This document shows positions 8,608 to 17,596 of a stretch of 32,584 nt of DNA, one piece after another. The stretch covers positions 1-32,584 of the forward strand of contig NZ_BDGJ01000017.1 of assembly GCF_002207765.1 (NCBI RefSeq). Direction: 5' to 3'. The DNA comes from Calderihabitans maritimus. Its GTDB lineage: Bacteria > Bacillota > KKC1 > Calderihabitantales > Calderihabitantaceae. Below the pieces are notes generated by a model. That model saw nothing but the letters and a program-made list of their open reading frames with translations, did not search any database and had not been told where the DNA came from. The position numbers and the translations under genes are program-made. Each line of letters opens with the position of its first letter. Within the stretch, counting starts at the first letter, position 1.

Positions 8608-8636
8608 TAGTATTGCTCTACCCATCGTTTTTATAC
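8608..8636 (-). promoter_or_regulatory. Candidate sigma-G promoter for the SASP gene
   Basis: On the minus strand GTATA (8632-8636), a 17-bp spacer and AATACTA (8608-8614) match the sigma-G consensus GHATR-N17/18-CATNNTA at all but the first base of the -10. It lies about 32 bp upstream of the ATG. SASP genes are the classical sigma-G targets. Confidence 0.45.
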
Positions 8637-8799
8637 CCGGCTGCGGCTAGAAGTATTTCCCTCGCGATGTATGACGAAACTCTATCTCTAATTCTTACCT
8701 TCATTTCTCTCTGCAGTTGGACTGTTATGGTTTTAAATTTTAAACGGTAGATTTATTGTAGTTAGCAAAACACTCTCATTAAACTACCATTTTTCAACA

Positions 8800-8824
8800 A
8801 AAAATAAAAAAGCCCGTGCGGGCT
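8800..8824 (-). terminator. Intrinsic terminator after recG
   Basis: On the minus strand AGCCC-GCAC-GGGCT is followed by TTTTTTATTTTTTG. It starts about 29 bp after the recG stop codon. The remaining sequence between this and the SASP promoter (8640-8799) shows no supported gene. Confidence 0.85.
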
Positions 8825-8852
8825 TAATAAGATTAGATTTCTGAAAACAAAA

Positions 8853-10937
8853 TCAAATCTTTAAATCGGAAAACTTACTAATAACTGCTCGGTATAGAGG
8901 CTGCCACGCCGGTTCGCTCAATTCGGGGTCACTTTTTAACAGTAACTCGGCTTCTTCCCGGGCTCGAACCAATATAGAAGCATCCCGCAGAAGGTCGGCA
9001 GCTTTGAAATCAGGAATACCATGTTGGCGGGTTCCAAAAAACTCTCCCGGACCCCTAAGCTTTAAATCTTCCTCCGCTATGGCAAAACCGTCCGTGCTAC
9101 GAATCATTATGCTGATACGGGCACGGGCCTCTGGTGTTTGCGGATTACCCATAAGCAAACAGTAAGACTGGTGCCTACCTCTTCCGATTCGGCCCCGCAG
9201 TTGGTGCAATTGGGCAAGGCCGAACCGTTCCGTTCCTTCAATTACCATTACCGAAGCATTTGGTACGTCAACACCTACTTCCACTACCGTGGTAGTAACC
9301 AAAATTTGTATGTCCCCTTGCCGGAAGGCTTCTATAACCCTTTCTCTTTCCTCCGTCGGAAGTCTACCGTGCAGCATTCCCACTCTATAGTGTTTGAATA
9401 TTTGTTGCAATTTTCCTGTCATCTCTTCGACTGCTTCTCCTTCTATTACTTCTGATTCTTCAATCAAAGGACATACTACATAGGCCTGTCTACCTTGACG
9501 GATTTGTTTTTCGATAAATTGATAAACTTTTGGTCGCTTCTTTTCAGGTACATAACGGGTAATCACCGGTTTACGCCCGGGCGGCAGTTCGTCAATAACA
9601 GAAGTATCCAGATCTCCATACAAAGTCATAGCTAGAGTCCTGGGTATGGGAGTGGCCGTCATAACTAAAACGTCGGGATTATACCCTTTCTGCTGAAGGG
9701 CAGCCCGCTGACGGACACCAAATCGATGCTGTTCATCAATTACCACCACGGTTAAAGCGCGAAAAGTAACTTCCTCCTGAATGAGGGCATGGGTTCCAAT
9801 TACTATTTGCGTTTCCCCGGTGGCTATGGCTTCCAGTAAAGCATCTTTCTCCTTCTTACTCATTTTGCCCGTTAACAATCCGACTCTTATTCCCATGGGA
9901 GCTAAAAGTTTGCGCAAATTTAGAAAATGTTGTTCGGCCAGAATCTCCGTCGGGGCCATGAGAGTTCCCTGATATCCGCACTCTACAGCTTTCAGCAGGG
10001 CTACTGCCGCCACCGTTGTTTTCCCCGAACCGACATCACCCTGTACAAGACGCGACATAGGTTTTGGGCTTTCCATATCCCGCAAGACTTCTCTTATTAC
10101 TCTCTTTTGAGCTCCGGTTAGCTCGTAAGGTAGAGTTCTCACAAAAGGGCCTATCAGCTCTTTTTGAGAAATATGCCTGATACCTCGTTTGTCATTGACC
10201 TTAGCTCTTTTACGCAAGACCAACCCCAGTTGAAGCATAAGCAATTCCTCAAAAGCTATCCGTTCCCGGGCTAGTTGTTGCTGGTCTAAATCCTCAGGAA
10301 AATGCATTTGCCACAACGCCTTCTCCAGGACGGGATAATTAAGTTTCCTAATCAAGCTGTCTGGCAAAAGTTCAGGTAATCTGCCGGCCCACTCCTTCAG
10401 TGCCTGGTACATGAGGTTGCGCAAAAAACGTTGCGTTATTTTTTCCGAAGCAGGATAAACAGGTACAATACGCCCCGTATGAAGGGTATCACGCCCTTCC
10501 AGCAGTTCGTATTCATATACCATTATTTCAGTAACACCAAATTTGCGTTCAATCTTGCCGTTGACCAGCAGTGGAAGCCCCCGGGTAATTTCTTTCTTAA
10601 CATAAGGCTGGTTAAACCAAACAGCGTAAGCAATTGCCGTTCCATCGGTAACTTTCGCCTTGGTAATTGTTAGGCGAGGCCTGGGGTTCAGCTCTTCCAG
10701 TCCTATAACTCGCACTTTTAACGTAAGAGTTTCTCCCGTTGTAACATCGGCCAGACGTTTAAATATGCGCCTGTCTTCATAACGACGGGGAAAATGATAT
10801 AATAGATCTCCAACGGTTTCTATTCCTAATTTTTTTAATAAAGCGGCTCTTCTAGGTCCCACTGTTTTCATATACTGCACCGGGAATCGAAAAGGGTCGG
10901 TCACTCGTTCCTGACTTCCCTTCGGTTCTCTTTCCAT
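8853..10937 (-). CDS. recG: ATP-dependent DNA helicase RecG
   Basis: 694-aa monomeric superfamily 2 helicase that reverses stalled replication forks and branch-migrates Holliday junctions. An N-terminal wedge/OB domain (about residues 20-230) is followed by the helicase core with Walker [12 protein letters not shown], Walker [10 protein letters not shown], motif [14 protein letters not shown] and motif [11 protein letters not shown]. The C-terminal TRG-type region contains [12 protein letters not shown]. The length is standard. It starts 34 bp after the DUF1858 gene on the same strand and is followed by a strong terminator. Confidence 0.97.
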   Translation of the reverse strand: MEREPKGSQERVTDPFRFPVQYMKTVGPRRAALLKKLGIETVGDLLYHFPRRYEDRRIFKRLADVTTGETLTLKVRVIGLEELNPRPRLTITKAKVTDGTAIAYAVWFNQPYVKKEITRGLPLLVNGKIERKFGVTEIMVYEYELLEGRDTLHTGRIVPVYPASEKITQRFLRNLMYQALKEWAGRLPELLPDSLIRKLNYPVLEKALWQMHFPEDLDQQQLARERIAFEELLMLQLGLVLRKRAKVNDKRGIRHISQKELIGPFVRTLPYELTGAQKRVIREVLRDMESPKPMSRLVQGDVGSGKTTVAAVALLKAVECGYQGTLMAPTEILAEQHFLNLRKLLAPMGIRVGLLTGKMSKKEKDALLEAIATGETQIVIGTHALIQEEVTFRALTVVVIDEQHRFGVRQRAALQQKGYNPDVLVMTATPIPRTLAMTLYGDLDTSVIDELPPGRKPVITRYVPEKKRPKVYQFIEKQIRQGRQAYVVCPLIEESEVIEGEAVEEMTGKLQQIFKHYRVGMLHGRLPTEERERVIEAFRQGDIQILVTTTVVEVGVDVPNASVMVIEGTERFGLAQLHQLRGRIGRGRHQSYCLLMGNPQTPEARARISIMIRSTDGFAIAEEDLKLRGPGEFFGTRQHGIPDFKAADLLRDASILVRAREEAELLLKSDPELSEPAWQPLYRAVISKFSDLKI

Positions 10938-10971
10938 TATTGGGTTCTCCTCCGATTTTCCCTGCCGCCCC

Positions 10972-11193
10972 CTAACCCTCTTGCTCCGCTAGAGAGATAT
11001 TTTGACTGGCCAGTTCGTTTAAGTCTTTCAGTAACATTTCCAAGTCTATCCCATGCATTCTAGCACCGTCTTCCAAGGTTTCGTTCATGGCCGCCATGCA
11101 CTCCATACAACCCATTCCATGTTTTAAGAAAGCCTCCCGGGTCGCAGGATATTTTTGTAATACTTCCATAACCGTCATATCTTTTAAAATCAT
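10972..11193 (-). CDS. DUF1858 domain-containing protein
   Basis: 73-aa protein matching DUF1858: an N-terminal [20 protein letters not shown] helix pair, then HGMGCMECM with a CxxC, then a second helical region. The domain resembles ScdA/RIC N-terminal regions and is thought to be redox or Fe-S related, but the function is not established. A GGAGGGG ribosome-binding site lies 6 nt before the ATG. It is probably co-transcribed with recG. It is divergent from rpmB, sharing 124 bp of upstream DNA. Confidence 0.85.
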   Translation of the reverse strand: MILKDMTVMEVLQKYPATREAFLKHGMGCMECMAAMNETLEDGARMHGIDLEMLLKDLNELASQNISLAEQEG

Positions 11194-11230
11194 TTTATCC
11201 CCCCTCCAAAAACTCTCTCGTACCCCTTTC

Positions 11231-11259
11231 TTGCCAAACCGGTAAAAATTTGATAGAAT
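11231..11259 (+). promoter_or_regulatory. Sigma-A promoter for rpmB
   Basis: TTGCCA (11231-11236), a 17-bp spacer and TAGAAT (11254-11259) form a good vegetative promoter 58 bp before the rpmB start codon. Confidence 0.7.
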
Positions 11260-11317
11260 ACAAAAGGTGTTTCAATCTGCAGGGTTTAGCTGGAAACCTA
11301 AGGAGGTGTAACCATCC

Positions 11318-11509
11318 ATGGCTAGAAAATGCGAAATTTGCGGCAAGGGAATTTCAACGGGGCATAAGGTTAGTCACTCCAATATCAAGACTAAACGGAC
11401 TTGGGCCCCTAACGTACACAAAGTCCGGGCAATTGTTGATGGATCTCCCCGAAAAATAACGGTATGTACGCGCTGTCTGCGTTCGGGAAAGGTACAGCGC
11501 GCCGTGTAA
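11318..11509 (+). CDS. rpmB: 50S ribosomal protein L28
   Basis: 63-aa L28 of the large ribosomal subunit. MARKCEICGKGISTGHKVSH, the TKRTWAPNVHKVRA core and VCTRCLRSGKV are diagnostic. Two CxxC pairs (Cys5/Cys8, Cys50/Cys53) mark the zinc-binding paralogue. An AAGGAGGTG site precedes the ATG. It is a single-gene unit with its own promoter and terminator, convergent with the metallophosphoesterase gene. Confidence 0.97.
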   Translation: MARKCEICGKGISTGHKVSHSNIKTKRTWAPNVHKVRAIVDGSPRKITVCTRCLRSGKVQRAV

Positions 11510-11535
11510 TTTAAAAACTCTTCCCAGGGCAACAG

Positions 11536-11560
11536 GGGTTGGTATGAACCAACCCTTTTT
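11536..11560 (+). terminator. Intrinsic terminator of rpmB
   Basis: An 8-bp stem (11536-11543 with 11548-11555, loop ATGA) is followed directly by TTTTT. It lies 26 bp after the rpmB stop and before the convergent metallophosphoesterase gene. Confidence 0.88.
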
Positions 11561-11584
11561 GCTTTGTCACCCTCTTGTAACTTC

Positions 11585-12139
11585 TTAAAAAGATAACTCC
11601 TTAAAAACTTCTTCTCTATATACATCTATAATAGTTACTCCTCGGTCTTCCACCAACGCTACTGTTTTTCTCTTGTCCTCGTCTTTAGGCAAACTGCAAC
11701 TACCCGGATTTAAGAACACGGTATCCTCTTTGACATCTAAGAAAGGCACATGGGTATGTCCGGAAATATACATGTCCACCCGAAACCTTTGTGCCATTTC
11801 TTGCGCCTGCTCCCCATTAATTCCGTGCCCGTGATGAACCAAAAAACGTCTTCCTTCATGTTGGAAAAAGACATAAGACGATTGTAGAGGGTATTCCAGC
11901 ACCAGCTGGTCAACGTCTGCATCACAGTTTCCCCTAGCGATTAACAGAGGAATTGGCAACTGATTCAACATTTCCGCCAGCCGGGCCGGGTTATAGCCGG
12001 GGACTATAGGATTTCGAGGACCGTGATAAAGTACATCCCCGGCGTGGACAATCAGTTCGACATCCCTGAAAATATTGTTCATCACCTTTTCCCAAGTACT
12101 GGCATCTCCATGGGTATCACTGACCACTCCTATTTTCAC
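11585..12139 (-). CDS. YfcE/MJ0936-type metallophosphoesterase
   Basis: 184-aa calcineurin-like phosphodiesterase. Metal ligands lie in VSDTHGD, HAGDVLYHGP, ARGNCD, VHHGHG and SGHTHVP, in the usual order for the YfcE subfamily. These enzymes hydrolyse phosphodiester model substrates with Mn; the physiological substrate is not known. It starts 24 bp after ribH on the same strand, so it may be a trailing gene of the riboflavin operon. No terminator is visible between them. Confidence 0.9.
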   Translation of the reverse strand: MKIGVVSDTHGDASTWEKVMNNIFRDVELIVHAGDVLYHGPRNPIVPGYNPARLAEMLNQLPIPLLIARGNCDADVDQLVLEYPLQSSYVFFQHEGRRFLVHHGHGINGEQAQEMAQRFRVDMYISGHTHVPFLDVKEDTVFLNPGSCSLPKDEDKRKTVALVEDRGVTIIDVYREEVFKELSF

Positions 12140-12163
12140 TACAGACCCCCCTCTACTTTAACG

Positions 12164-12631
12164 TCAGCTCCGAATCTGTCGCAACAAATTGGCCATTTCT
12201 ATAGCCGACAAAGCAGCATCCCAACCTTTATTACCCGCCTTACTTCCCGCCCTTTCAATGGCCTGCTCAATGGTATCGGCAGTAATCACCCCAAAAACAA
12301 CAGGTACTTCCAGTTCCAATGAGGTCTGGGCAATACCCTTAGCTACTTCACTGGCTACATATTCAAAATGAGGAGTAGCCCCTCGGATAACCGCTCCCAG
12401 ACATACAACGGCATCGTATCCCCGGCGGGCTAAAATTTTAGCGGTCAAAGGAATTTCAAAAGCACCAGGCACCCAAACCAAATCGATATTTTCTTCTGCC
12501 GCGCCGTGACGCTTTAAGGCGTCCATAGCTCCACTCAAAAGTTTACTGGTGATAAACTCATTGAAGCGACCGACGACTAGAGCTATTTTCAAACCTTCAG
12601 CAATAAGTTTCCCTTCGTAAGTTCTGATCAC
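12164..12631 (-). CDS. ribH: 6,7-dimethyl-8-ribityllumazine synthase
   Basis: 155-aa lumazine synthase, condensing 5-amino-6-ribitylamino-uracil with 3,4-dihydroxy-2-butanone 4-phosphate. [39 protein letters not shown] and [17 protein letters not shown] are all conserved, including the active-site His in the PHFEYV region. It is the fourth gene of the rib operon, 32 bp after ribBA. The length is normal; the protein normally assembles into pentamers or 60-mers. Confidence 0.97.
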   Translation of the reverse strand: MIRTYEGKLIAEGLKIALVVGRFNEFITSKLLSGAMDALKRHGAAEENIDLVWVPGAFEIPLTAKILARRGYDAVVCLGAVIRGATPHFEYVASEVAKGIAQTSLELEVPVVFGVITADTIEQAIERAGSKAGNKGWDAALSAIEMANLLRQIRS

Positions 12632-12663
12632 CTTCTAAACCTCCCTAGTTCGACACTTTTTTC

Positions 12664-13878
12664 TTAGTTGACGTTTAAAAGATGTCCTAACTTATTCTTT
12701 TTAGTAACTAGATAACGGCGATTGTTCGCATTGGGCGAAATCTCTAAAGGAATTCTTTCGACCACTCGAAGGCCATATCCTTCTAATCCGGCAATTTTCC
12801 TAGGGTTGTTGGTTAAGAGCTTAATTTCCCGGATGCCTAGATCGACCAGGATTTGAGCACCAATACCGTAATCTCTAAGATCGGCAGGAAAACCTAGAGC
12901 TTCGTTGGCCTCTACTGTATCCTTACCTTCATCCTGAAGTTTATACGCTCTAATCTTGTTAACCAAACCGATACCTCTACCCTCCTGCCTCATATAAAGC
13001 AAAACTCCCTTTCCTTCGCGCTCAATCATTTGCATGGCAGCGGCCAACTGCTCACCGCAATCACAGCGTCGGGAACCAAAAACATCACCGGTCAAACACT
13101 CGGAATGGACCCTCACCAGCACCGGTTCTCGGCCGTCAATTTCTCCTTTAACTAGGGCAATATGACATTCCCCGTCCAAAATGTTTTCATAAGCAACCGC
13201 GATGAAATCTCCATACCGGGTAGGCAAACGCGTATTCTCTACCCGCCGCACTAGTTTTTCCGTACGACGCCGGTACTCAATCAAATCGGCAATTGTGATT
13301 ATCTTTAACTGGTGTTTTCTAGCAAAGTTTATTAACTGGGGTACCCGAGCCATGGTTCCGTCGTCGTTCATTATCTCGCATATAACTCCAGCCGGGTAGA
13401 GTCCTGCCAGTCTGGCCAAATCGACCGCTGCTTCCGTGTGACCGGCACGCCGAAGGACACCTCCGTCCTTGGCTCGCAGAGGGAAAATGTGCCCGGGACG
13501 CCTCAAGTCCTGGGGACGGGTGTTGGAATCCAGCAAAGCCTTTACCGTCAGAGCTCGCTCATGGGCAGAAATGCCGGTAGTAGTATACTTGCTATCTACC
13601 GAAACGGTAAAAGCGGTTTCATGATTGTCAGTATTATGGGTAACCATAGGTTGAATATCCAGCTCATCCAATCTTTCCCCTATCAAAGGTACGCAGATAA
13701 GTCCTCGCCCGTAGGTGGCCATGAAATTGATGGCTTCGGGGGTAACCTTCTCCGCCGCCATTACTAAATCGCCTTCATTTTCCCGGTCTTCATCATCAAC
13801 CACGATCACCATTTTCCCTTGTCGAATATCCTCGATAGCCTCTTCTACGGTATTGAACGGGAATTTCTTCTGTTTCAT
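12664..13878 (-). CDS. ribBA: Bifunctional DHBP synthase / GTP cyclohydrolase II
   Basis: 404-aa fusion enzyme supplying both riboflavin precursors. The N-terminal half (about residues 1-200) makes dihydroxybutanone phosphate from ribulose 5-phosphate ([38 protein letters not shown]). The C-terminal half is GTP cyclohydrolase II with zinc cysteines in the [18 protein letters not shown] region and the RQEGRGIGL motif. I start it at the ATG at 13878, which has GGAGGGTGA just upstream. A longer frame reaches 13914, but that would overlap ribE and has no ribosome-binding site. Confidence 0.96.
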   Translation of the reverse strand: MKQKKFPFNTVEEAIEDIRQGKMVIVVDDEDRENEGDLVMAAEKVTPEAINFMATYGRGLICVPLIGERLDELDIQPMVTHNTDNHETAFTVSVDSKYTTTGISAHERALTVKALLDSNTRPQDLRRPGHIFPLRAKDGGVLRRAGHTEAAVDLARLAGLYPAGVICEIMNDDGTMARVPQLINFARKHQLKIITIADLIEYRRRTEKLVRRVENTRLPTRYGDFIAVAYENILDGECHIALVKGEIDGREPVLVRVHSECLTGDVFGSRRCDCGEQLAAAMQMIEREGKGVLLYMRQEGRGIGLVNKIRAYKLQDEGKDTVEANEALGFPADLRDYGIGAQILVDLGIREIKLLTNNPRKIAGLEGYGLRVVERIPLEISPNANNRRYLVTKKNKLGHLLNVN

Positions 13879-13903
13879 CTTCTCACCCTCCTCGCACTCT
13901 AAT

Positions 13904-14563
13904 TCACGATTCATCTATGAAACCATGCTCCTTTAAAAAGCTGATGTCGATCCCTCGTCTCTCGGGCTTTTCACGGTAACTCCGAAGAAAACGTTCCACA
14001 TACTTGGCAATCATATCAATTTCCAGGTTCACCCGATCACCAATCCTTTTATAACCCAAGGTAGTTACTTTCCTAGTATGAGGTATTAAAGAAACAGCAA
14101 AACTTTCTTCCCCTACCTCGGTTACAGTTAAGCTTACTCCGTCTACCGCCACCGACCCTTTCGGCACTAGATACCGCGTTATTTCATACGGAGCTCCTAT
14201 CCTGGTTACCAGAGCGATATCTTCCTTAAACTGCTGCTCAATCATTCCAACTCCGTCAATATGACCGCTGACCAGGTGCCCTCCCAACCGGCCACCCAAG
14301 GCCAAAGCTCTTTCGAGGTTGACCTTGTCCCCCGGCCTTAGATCGGCCAAGTTAGTTTTTCTTAATGTTTCCGCCATCACTTCTACCGTAAAAGTATGCC
14401 GGTTAAATTCCACAACCGTCAGACAAACTCCATTAACGGCAATGCTGTCACCCAATCGCACATCTTCCAGTATCGCAGATGCATTTATAGTTAAGTTAGC
14501 CGATGCCTGTCCCCTTTCTATTTTTTGAACCGTTCCTAATTCTTCTACCAGTCCGGTAAACAT
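13904..14563 (-). CDS. ribE: Riboflavin synthase alpha subunit
   Basis: 219-aa riboflavin synthase, dismutating two lumazine molecules to riboflavin. It contains the two tandem lumazine-binding repeats: the first begins [12 protein letters not shown] and has [15 protein letters not shown], the second contains GHIDGVG and [16 protein letters not shown]. The C-terminal tail after about residue 195 is a little longer than usual and basic. It follows ribD with no gap, consistent with coupled translation. Confidence 0.97.
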   Translation of the reverse strand: MFTGLVEELGTVQKIERGQASANLTINASAILEDVRLGDSIAVNGVCLTVVEFNRHTFTVEVMAETLRKTNLADLRPGDKVNLERALALGGRLGGHLVSGHIDGVGMIEQQFKEDIALVTRIGAPYEITRYLVPKGSVAVDGVSLTVTEVGEESFAVSLIPHTRKVTTLGYKRIGDRVNLEIDMIAKYVERFLRSYREKPERRGIDISFLKEHGFIDES

Positions 14564-15673
14564 CTAATCCTCTCCTTTGCGGATGTAAGCAGATATCAGC
14601 ACATCTGCCCCTATCGTGGTCACTTCTACTTCGTGTAAAAGTAGTGCTTCCTGCATCTTTTCTATACCTCTTCCTCCCACCGGTCCGGGAGCTAAACTGC
14701 CGCCAATAATTTTGGGGGCAATAAACATCAATATTTTATCTACAATTCCCGCTTCTATGGCCGAAGCGTTTAATTGGGCCCCGCCTTCCAGTAAAACGCT
14801 TATTATACCCCGCTGACCAAGCAGCATCATTAAATGGTTAAGATCTACCCTAGAATCCTTGTGGTTAACGGTTAACACTTCCACCCCTTTATCCTCTAAC
14901 ACCTTTTTTCTCTCTGGGTCGGCCAAATTCGTAGTAGCCACGATGGTAGGAGCGGAAGATTTTTCGCTGATATTAACCACTTTGGCCTCGAGAGGAATCC
15001 TTAAGCGGCTGTCTACAATAACGCGGACCGGGTCCCGGCCCTGTCCTTCCGGTAGTCGGGTAGTCAAAAGAGGGTCGTCGGCGAGCACCGTACCTACCCC
15101 TACCATTATAGCATCATATTGATCCCGTAGTTGGTGTACATATTCCCGGGCCAGAGGACCCGTAACCCACCGGGAATCACCGGTAACGGTGGCAATCTTA
15201 CCGTCCAGGGTCATAGCCCCTTTTAAAGTTACAAAAGGAAACCCGGTAGTGATGTGTTTTATGAAAAACTCGTTTAATTTCCTGGCTTCCTCCTCCAATA
15301 CACCAACTTTAACTTTTATCCCGGCCGCCTTCAAGTGTGCCAAACCTCTACCCGCCACCTTCGGGTTTGGATCTACCATCGCCGCCACTACTCTTTTAAT
15401 ACCGGCTTTTATAATTGCCTCACTACAGGGAGGAGTTCTGCCATAATGGGAACACGGCTCCAAATTCACATAAAGGGTCGCTCCTTCGGCCTCCTTCCCT
15501 GCTTCCCGCAGGGCAAGTATTTCCGCATGAGGGGTCCCGGCCTTCCGATGATATCCTCGGCCGATGACTCTCCCCTCTTTGACAATGAGCGCGCCTACGG
15601 CGGGATTGGGACTGGTTCGACCCAATCCATTACGCGCCAGATTTAGTGCTTCTCGCATAAAAAATTCATCCAT
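14564..15673 (-). CDS. ribD: Bifunctional riboflavin deaminase/reductase RibD
   Basis: 369-aa enzyme carrying out pyrimidine deamination and side-chain reduction. The N-terminal CMP/dCMP-deaminase-type domain has HAEILAL and the zinc-binding PCSHYGRTPPC. The C-terminal reductase domain has MTLDGKIATVTGDSRWVTG, VGVGTVLADDPLLT and LLEGGAQLN. I choose the ATG at 15673 (MDEFFMREAL), eight bases after GAGGAG; the open frame continues 132 bases into the riboswitch leader, which is not coding. First gene of the rib operon. Confidence 0.96.
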   Translation of the reverse strand: MDEFFMREALNLARNGLGRTSPNPAVGALIVKEGRVIGRGYHRKAGTPHAEILALREAGKEAEGATLYVNLEPCSHYGRTPPCSEAIIKAGIKRVVAAMVDPNPKVAGRGLAHLKAAGIKVKVGVLEEEARKLNEFFIKHITTGFPFVTLKGAMTLDGKIATVTGDSRWVTGPLAREYVHQLRDQYDAIMVGVGTVLADDPLLTTRLPEGQGRDPVRVIVDSRLRIPLEAKVVNISEKSSAPTIVATTNLADPERKKVLEDKGVEVLTVNHKDSRVDLNHLMMLLGQRGIISVLLEGGAQLNASAIEAGIVDKILMFIAPKIIGGSLAPGPVGGRGIEKMQEALLLHEVEVTTIGADVLISAYIRKGED

Positions 15674-15697
15674 GGTTACTACTCCTCTCAACAAGAA

Positions 15698-15719
15698 GCC
15701 CCGGAGTTTCCCCCGGGGC
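15698..15719 (-). terminator. Terminator-like hairpin in the FMN riboswitch expression platform
   Basis: A perfect 7-bp GC-rich stem (15698-15704 with 15713-15719, loop 8) lies between the aptamer and ribD, ending 24 bp before the ATG. The following tract TTCTTGTTG is only moderately T-rich. A second perfect 7-bp hairpin (15738-15744 with 15754-15760) lies between it and the aptamer and could be part of the switching fold. Confidence 0.6.
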
Positions 15720-15782
15720 AGAAATGCACGACGAATGAGGTACACTTTATATTTGTACCTGGTTAAAAATATCGCCTGCCTT

Positions 15783-15991
15783 CCTTCTCCCCTCCAGACT
15801 TTCACTGTCGGCCCTGGATTTTCACCAGGTCAACCCGTCACTTACTGATACAACCCTAGCTTTAATGAAAAGGAATAACTTCACCTTGAAACTCTCTACG
15901 GGTATAGGATGAAAATGTTAGTAAGTGCCGGGCTCGCGGGCTGACCGTAACAGGATCACCGCCGGTAAGGAATTTCACCTTTCCCCGAAGG
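15783..15991 (-). promoter_or_regulatory. FMN riboswitch (RFN element)
   Basis: On the minus strand the conserved core is clear: AGGTGAAATTCC followed by TACCGGCGGT, GTCAGCCCGCGAGCC, then CCTGGTGAAAATCCAGG and GCCGACAGT with AAGTCTGGA. The closing stem P1 pairs CCTTC (15987-15991) with GAAGG (15783-15787). Between the CCCGC block and the GGTTGACC block sits a variable arm of about 85 nt whose ends pair (CACTTACT with AGTAAGTG). It controls the rib operon by binding FMN. Confidence 0.95.
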
Positions 15992-16030
15992 ATGCAAGAG
16001 AATTCTTATTCAATTATAATATTTAAACCG

Positions 16031-16060
16031 ATTATAACATTAATAATGAAAAAGCGTCAA
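16031..16060 (-). promoter_or_regulatory. Sigma-A promoter of the riboflavin operon
   Basis: On the minus strand TTGACG (16055-16060), an 18-bp spacer and TATAAT (16031-16036) lie just upstream of the FMN riboswitch and just after the rpe stop. A second TATAAT (16016-16021) follows within the leader. Confidence 0.8.
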
Positions 16061-16062
16061 GT

Positions 16063-16719
16063 TTAGGTATTAACGGACATTCTAAGGGTTCTTACTGCTT
16101 TTTCTATATCGTTGGCACCAAATATGGCTGATCCCGCTACCAAAACATTGGCCCCTGCCCTGACTGCCTGCAAGGCCGTTTCAGCATTAATTCCCCCATC
16201 AACCTCAATATCTATATTTAAATTCTCATCATCCAGCATCTTTTTTAGTTGAACAATCTTTCTTATTACCGCAGGAATAAACTTCTGGCCACCAAATCCT
16301 GGATTTACAGTCATCAGCAATACCATATCCACTTCTGCCAGAACGTGCTCAATAGAACTCAAAGGAGTTGCTGGATTTAAAGCCACCGCAGGTCTGGCCC
16401 CCAATTCTTTAATAGTTTCTAGCGTCCGGTGCAGGTGACGACAGGCTTCCACATGTACCGAAATAAGATCTGCCCCTGCCGCAACGAAAGATTCTAAATA
16501 ACGTTCCGGTTCATCGATCATCAGGTGTACGTCAAAAGGAAGTTGAGAATTTTGACGTAAACTCTTTATAATCCCCGGGCCAAAAGTAATATTGGGAACG
16601 AAATGTCCATCCATAACATCCAGATGCAGGTAATCAACCCCGGCCCTTTCTACTGCCTGTACCTGCTCGGCCAAACGGCTAAAATCGGCAGACAATATCG
16701 ACGGTGCTATCTTGACCAT
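16063..16719 (-). CDS. rpe: Ribulose-phosphate 3-epimerase
   Basis: 218-aa TIM-barrel epimerase interconverting ribulose 5-phosphate and xylulose 5-phosphate in the pentose phosphate pathway. APSILSADFSRL, DYLHLDVMDGHFVPNITFGP (metal ligands), FDVHLMI, LMTVNPGFGGQ and DIEVDGGIN are the family motifs. It starts 2 bp after the rsgA stop, so the two are translationally coupled; this rsgA-rpe order is common in Bacillota. No terminator follows; the rib promoter lies immediately downstream. Confidence 0.97.
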   Translation of the reverse strand: MVKIAPSILSADFSRLAEQVQAVERAGVDYLHLDVMDGHFVPNITFGPGIIKSLRQNSQLPFDVHLMIDEPERYLESFVAAGADLISVHVEACRHLHRTLETIKELGARPAVALNPATPLSSIEHVLAEVDMVLLMTVNPGFGGQKFIPAVIRKIVQLKKMLDDENLNIDIEVDGGINAETALQAVRAGANVLVAGSAIFGANDIEKAVRTLRMSVNT

Positions 16720-16721
16720 AA

Positions 16722-17588
16722 TTAATACTTCCTTTCATTCTCGATAATTTCTTCTAGGAATTGCCGGTAACGGGAATAACGTCCCGCATCAATGGTGCCT
16801 TTTGATACCGCTTCCTTTACGGCACAGTCGGGCTCCTTGTAATGGAGACAGACGGAAAACCGGCACTGCCCCAACATTTTATCCATTTCGGGGAAAAAGG
16901 TTGCAAATTCTTCCCGGCGAATATTTGGTAGGTTTAGACGGCTAAACCCGGGAGTATCTGCCACCAAACCGCCGAAAGACAGTTCGAGCAGTTCCACATG
17001 TCGGGTTGTATGTCTTCCCCTCTGTGCTTTCCGACTGATCTGGCCGGTTTTCAGAGAAAGTCCCGGCTCTACCGCGTTCAACAGACTCGACTTACCTACT
17101 CCTGAGGGTCCAGCAAACACGGAAATGGTATCCTTAAGAGCTTTCTTCAATTGATCAAGGCCTTCACCCGTTTTAACACTGCTTACTATAACTCTATATC
17201 CAATATGGGCATAGAGTTCCGCAACCGAGCGTTCCTGGGTTAAGTCCGATTTGTTGAAGCAAATCAGGGGAGTTACCGAAGCTGCTTCCGCCAGGATTAA
17301 CAGTCTGTCCAACAATACCAGATCAGGTTCCGGCTGCGTCAAAGCCATTACAATTACTGCCTGCTCTACATTGGCCACCGGAGGGCGTATCAACTCTGTT
17401 TCACGAGGCAGTACCTCTTCAATCACTCCCTGCCGGTCATTTAACACCGTAATCTTGACCCTGTCTCCGGCAATAACTTCTTTTTTATGCCGCCGAAAGC
17501 GGCCTCGCAGCTTGCATTCCCGCACCGTACTACCGGTTTTGACGTAGTAAAAGCCACCATATCTTTTGATTACGATCCCTTCTTGCAT
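16722..17588 (-). CDS. rsgA: Ribosome small subunit GTPase RsgA
   Basis: 288-aa circularly permuted GTPase acting in late 30S maturation. An N-terminal OB fold (about residues 1-65) is followed by the G domain in permuted order: G4 FNKSD, G1 GPSGVGKSS, G3 DTPGF. A C-terminal zinc knuckle is formed by the GQCRFSVCLHYKEPDCAVK region. It is preceded by an AGGGGAG site and starts 8 bp after pknB, making it the third gene of stp-pknB-rsgA-rpe. Confidence 0.97.
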   Translation of the reverse strand: MQEGIVIKRYGGFYYVKTGSTVRECKLRGRFRRHKKEVIAGDRVKITVLNDRQGVIEEVLPRETELIRPPVANVEQAVIVMALTQPEPDLVLLDRLLILAEAASVTPLICFNKSDLTQERSVAELYAHIGYRVIVSSVKTGEGLDQLKKALKDTISVFAGPSGVGKSSLLNAVEPGLSLKTGQISRKAQRGRHTTRHVELLELSFGGLVADTPGFSRLNLPNIRREEFATFFPEMDKMLGQCRFSVCLHYKEPDCAVKEAVSKGTIDAGRYSRYRQFLEEIIENERKY

Positions 17589-17596
17589 ATCTCCCC

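Noticed and set aside
8667-8750. Possible 27-aa hydrophobic peptide on the plus strand (ATG at 8667)
   Set aside because: No ribosome-binding site and no promoter; probably the tail of an antisense open frame.
15674-15805. N-terminal extension of RibD into the leader
   Set aside because: It overlaps the riboswitch and terminator hairpin; the ATG at 15673 has a proper ribosome-binding site and the family N-terminus.
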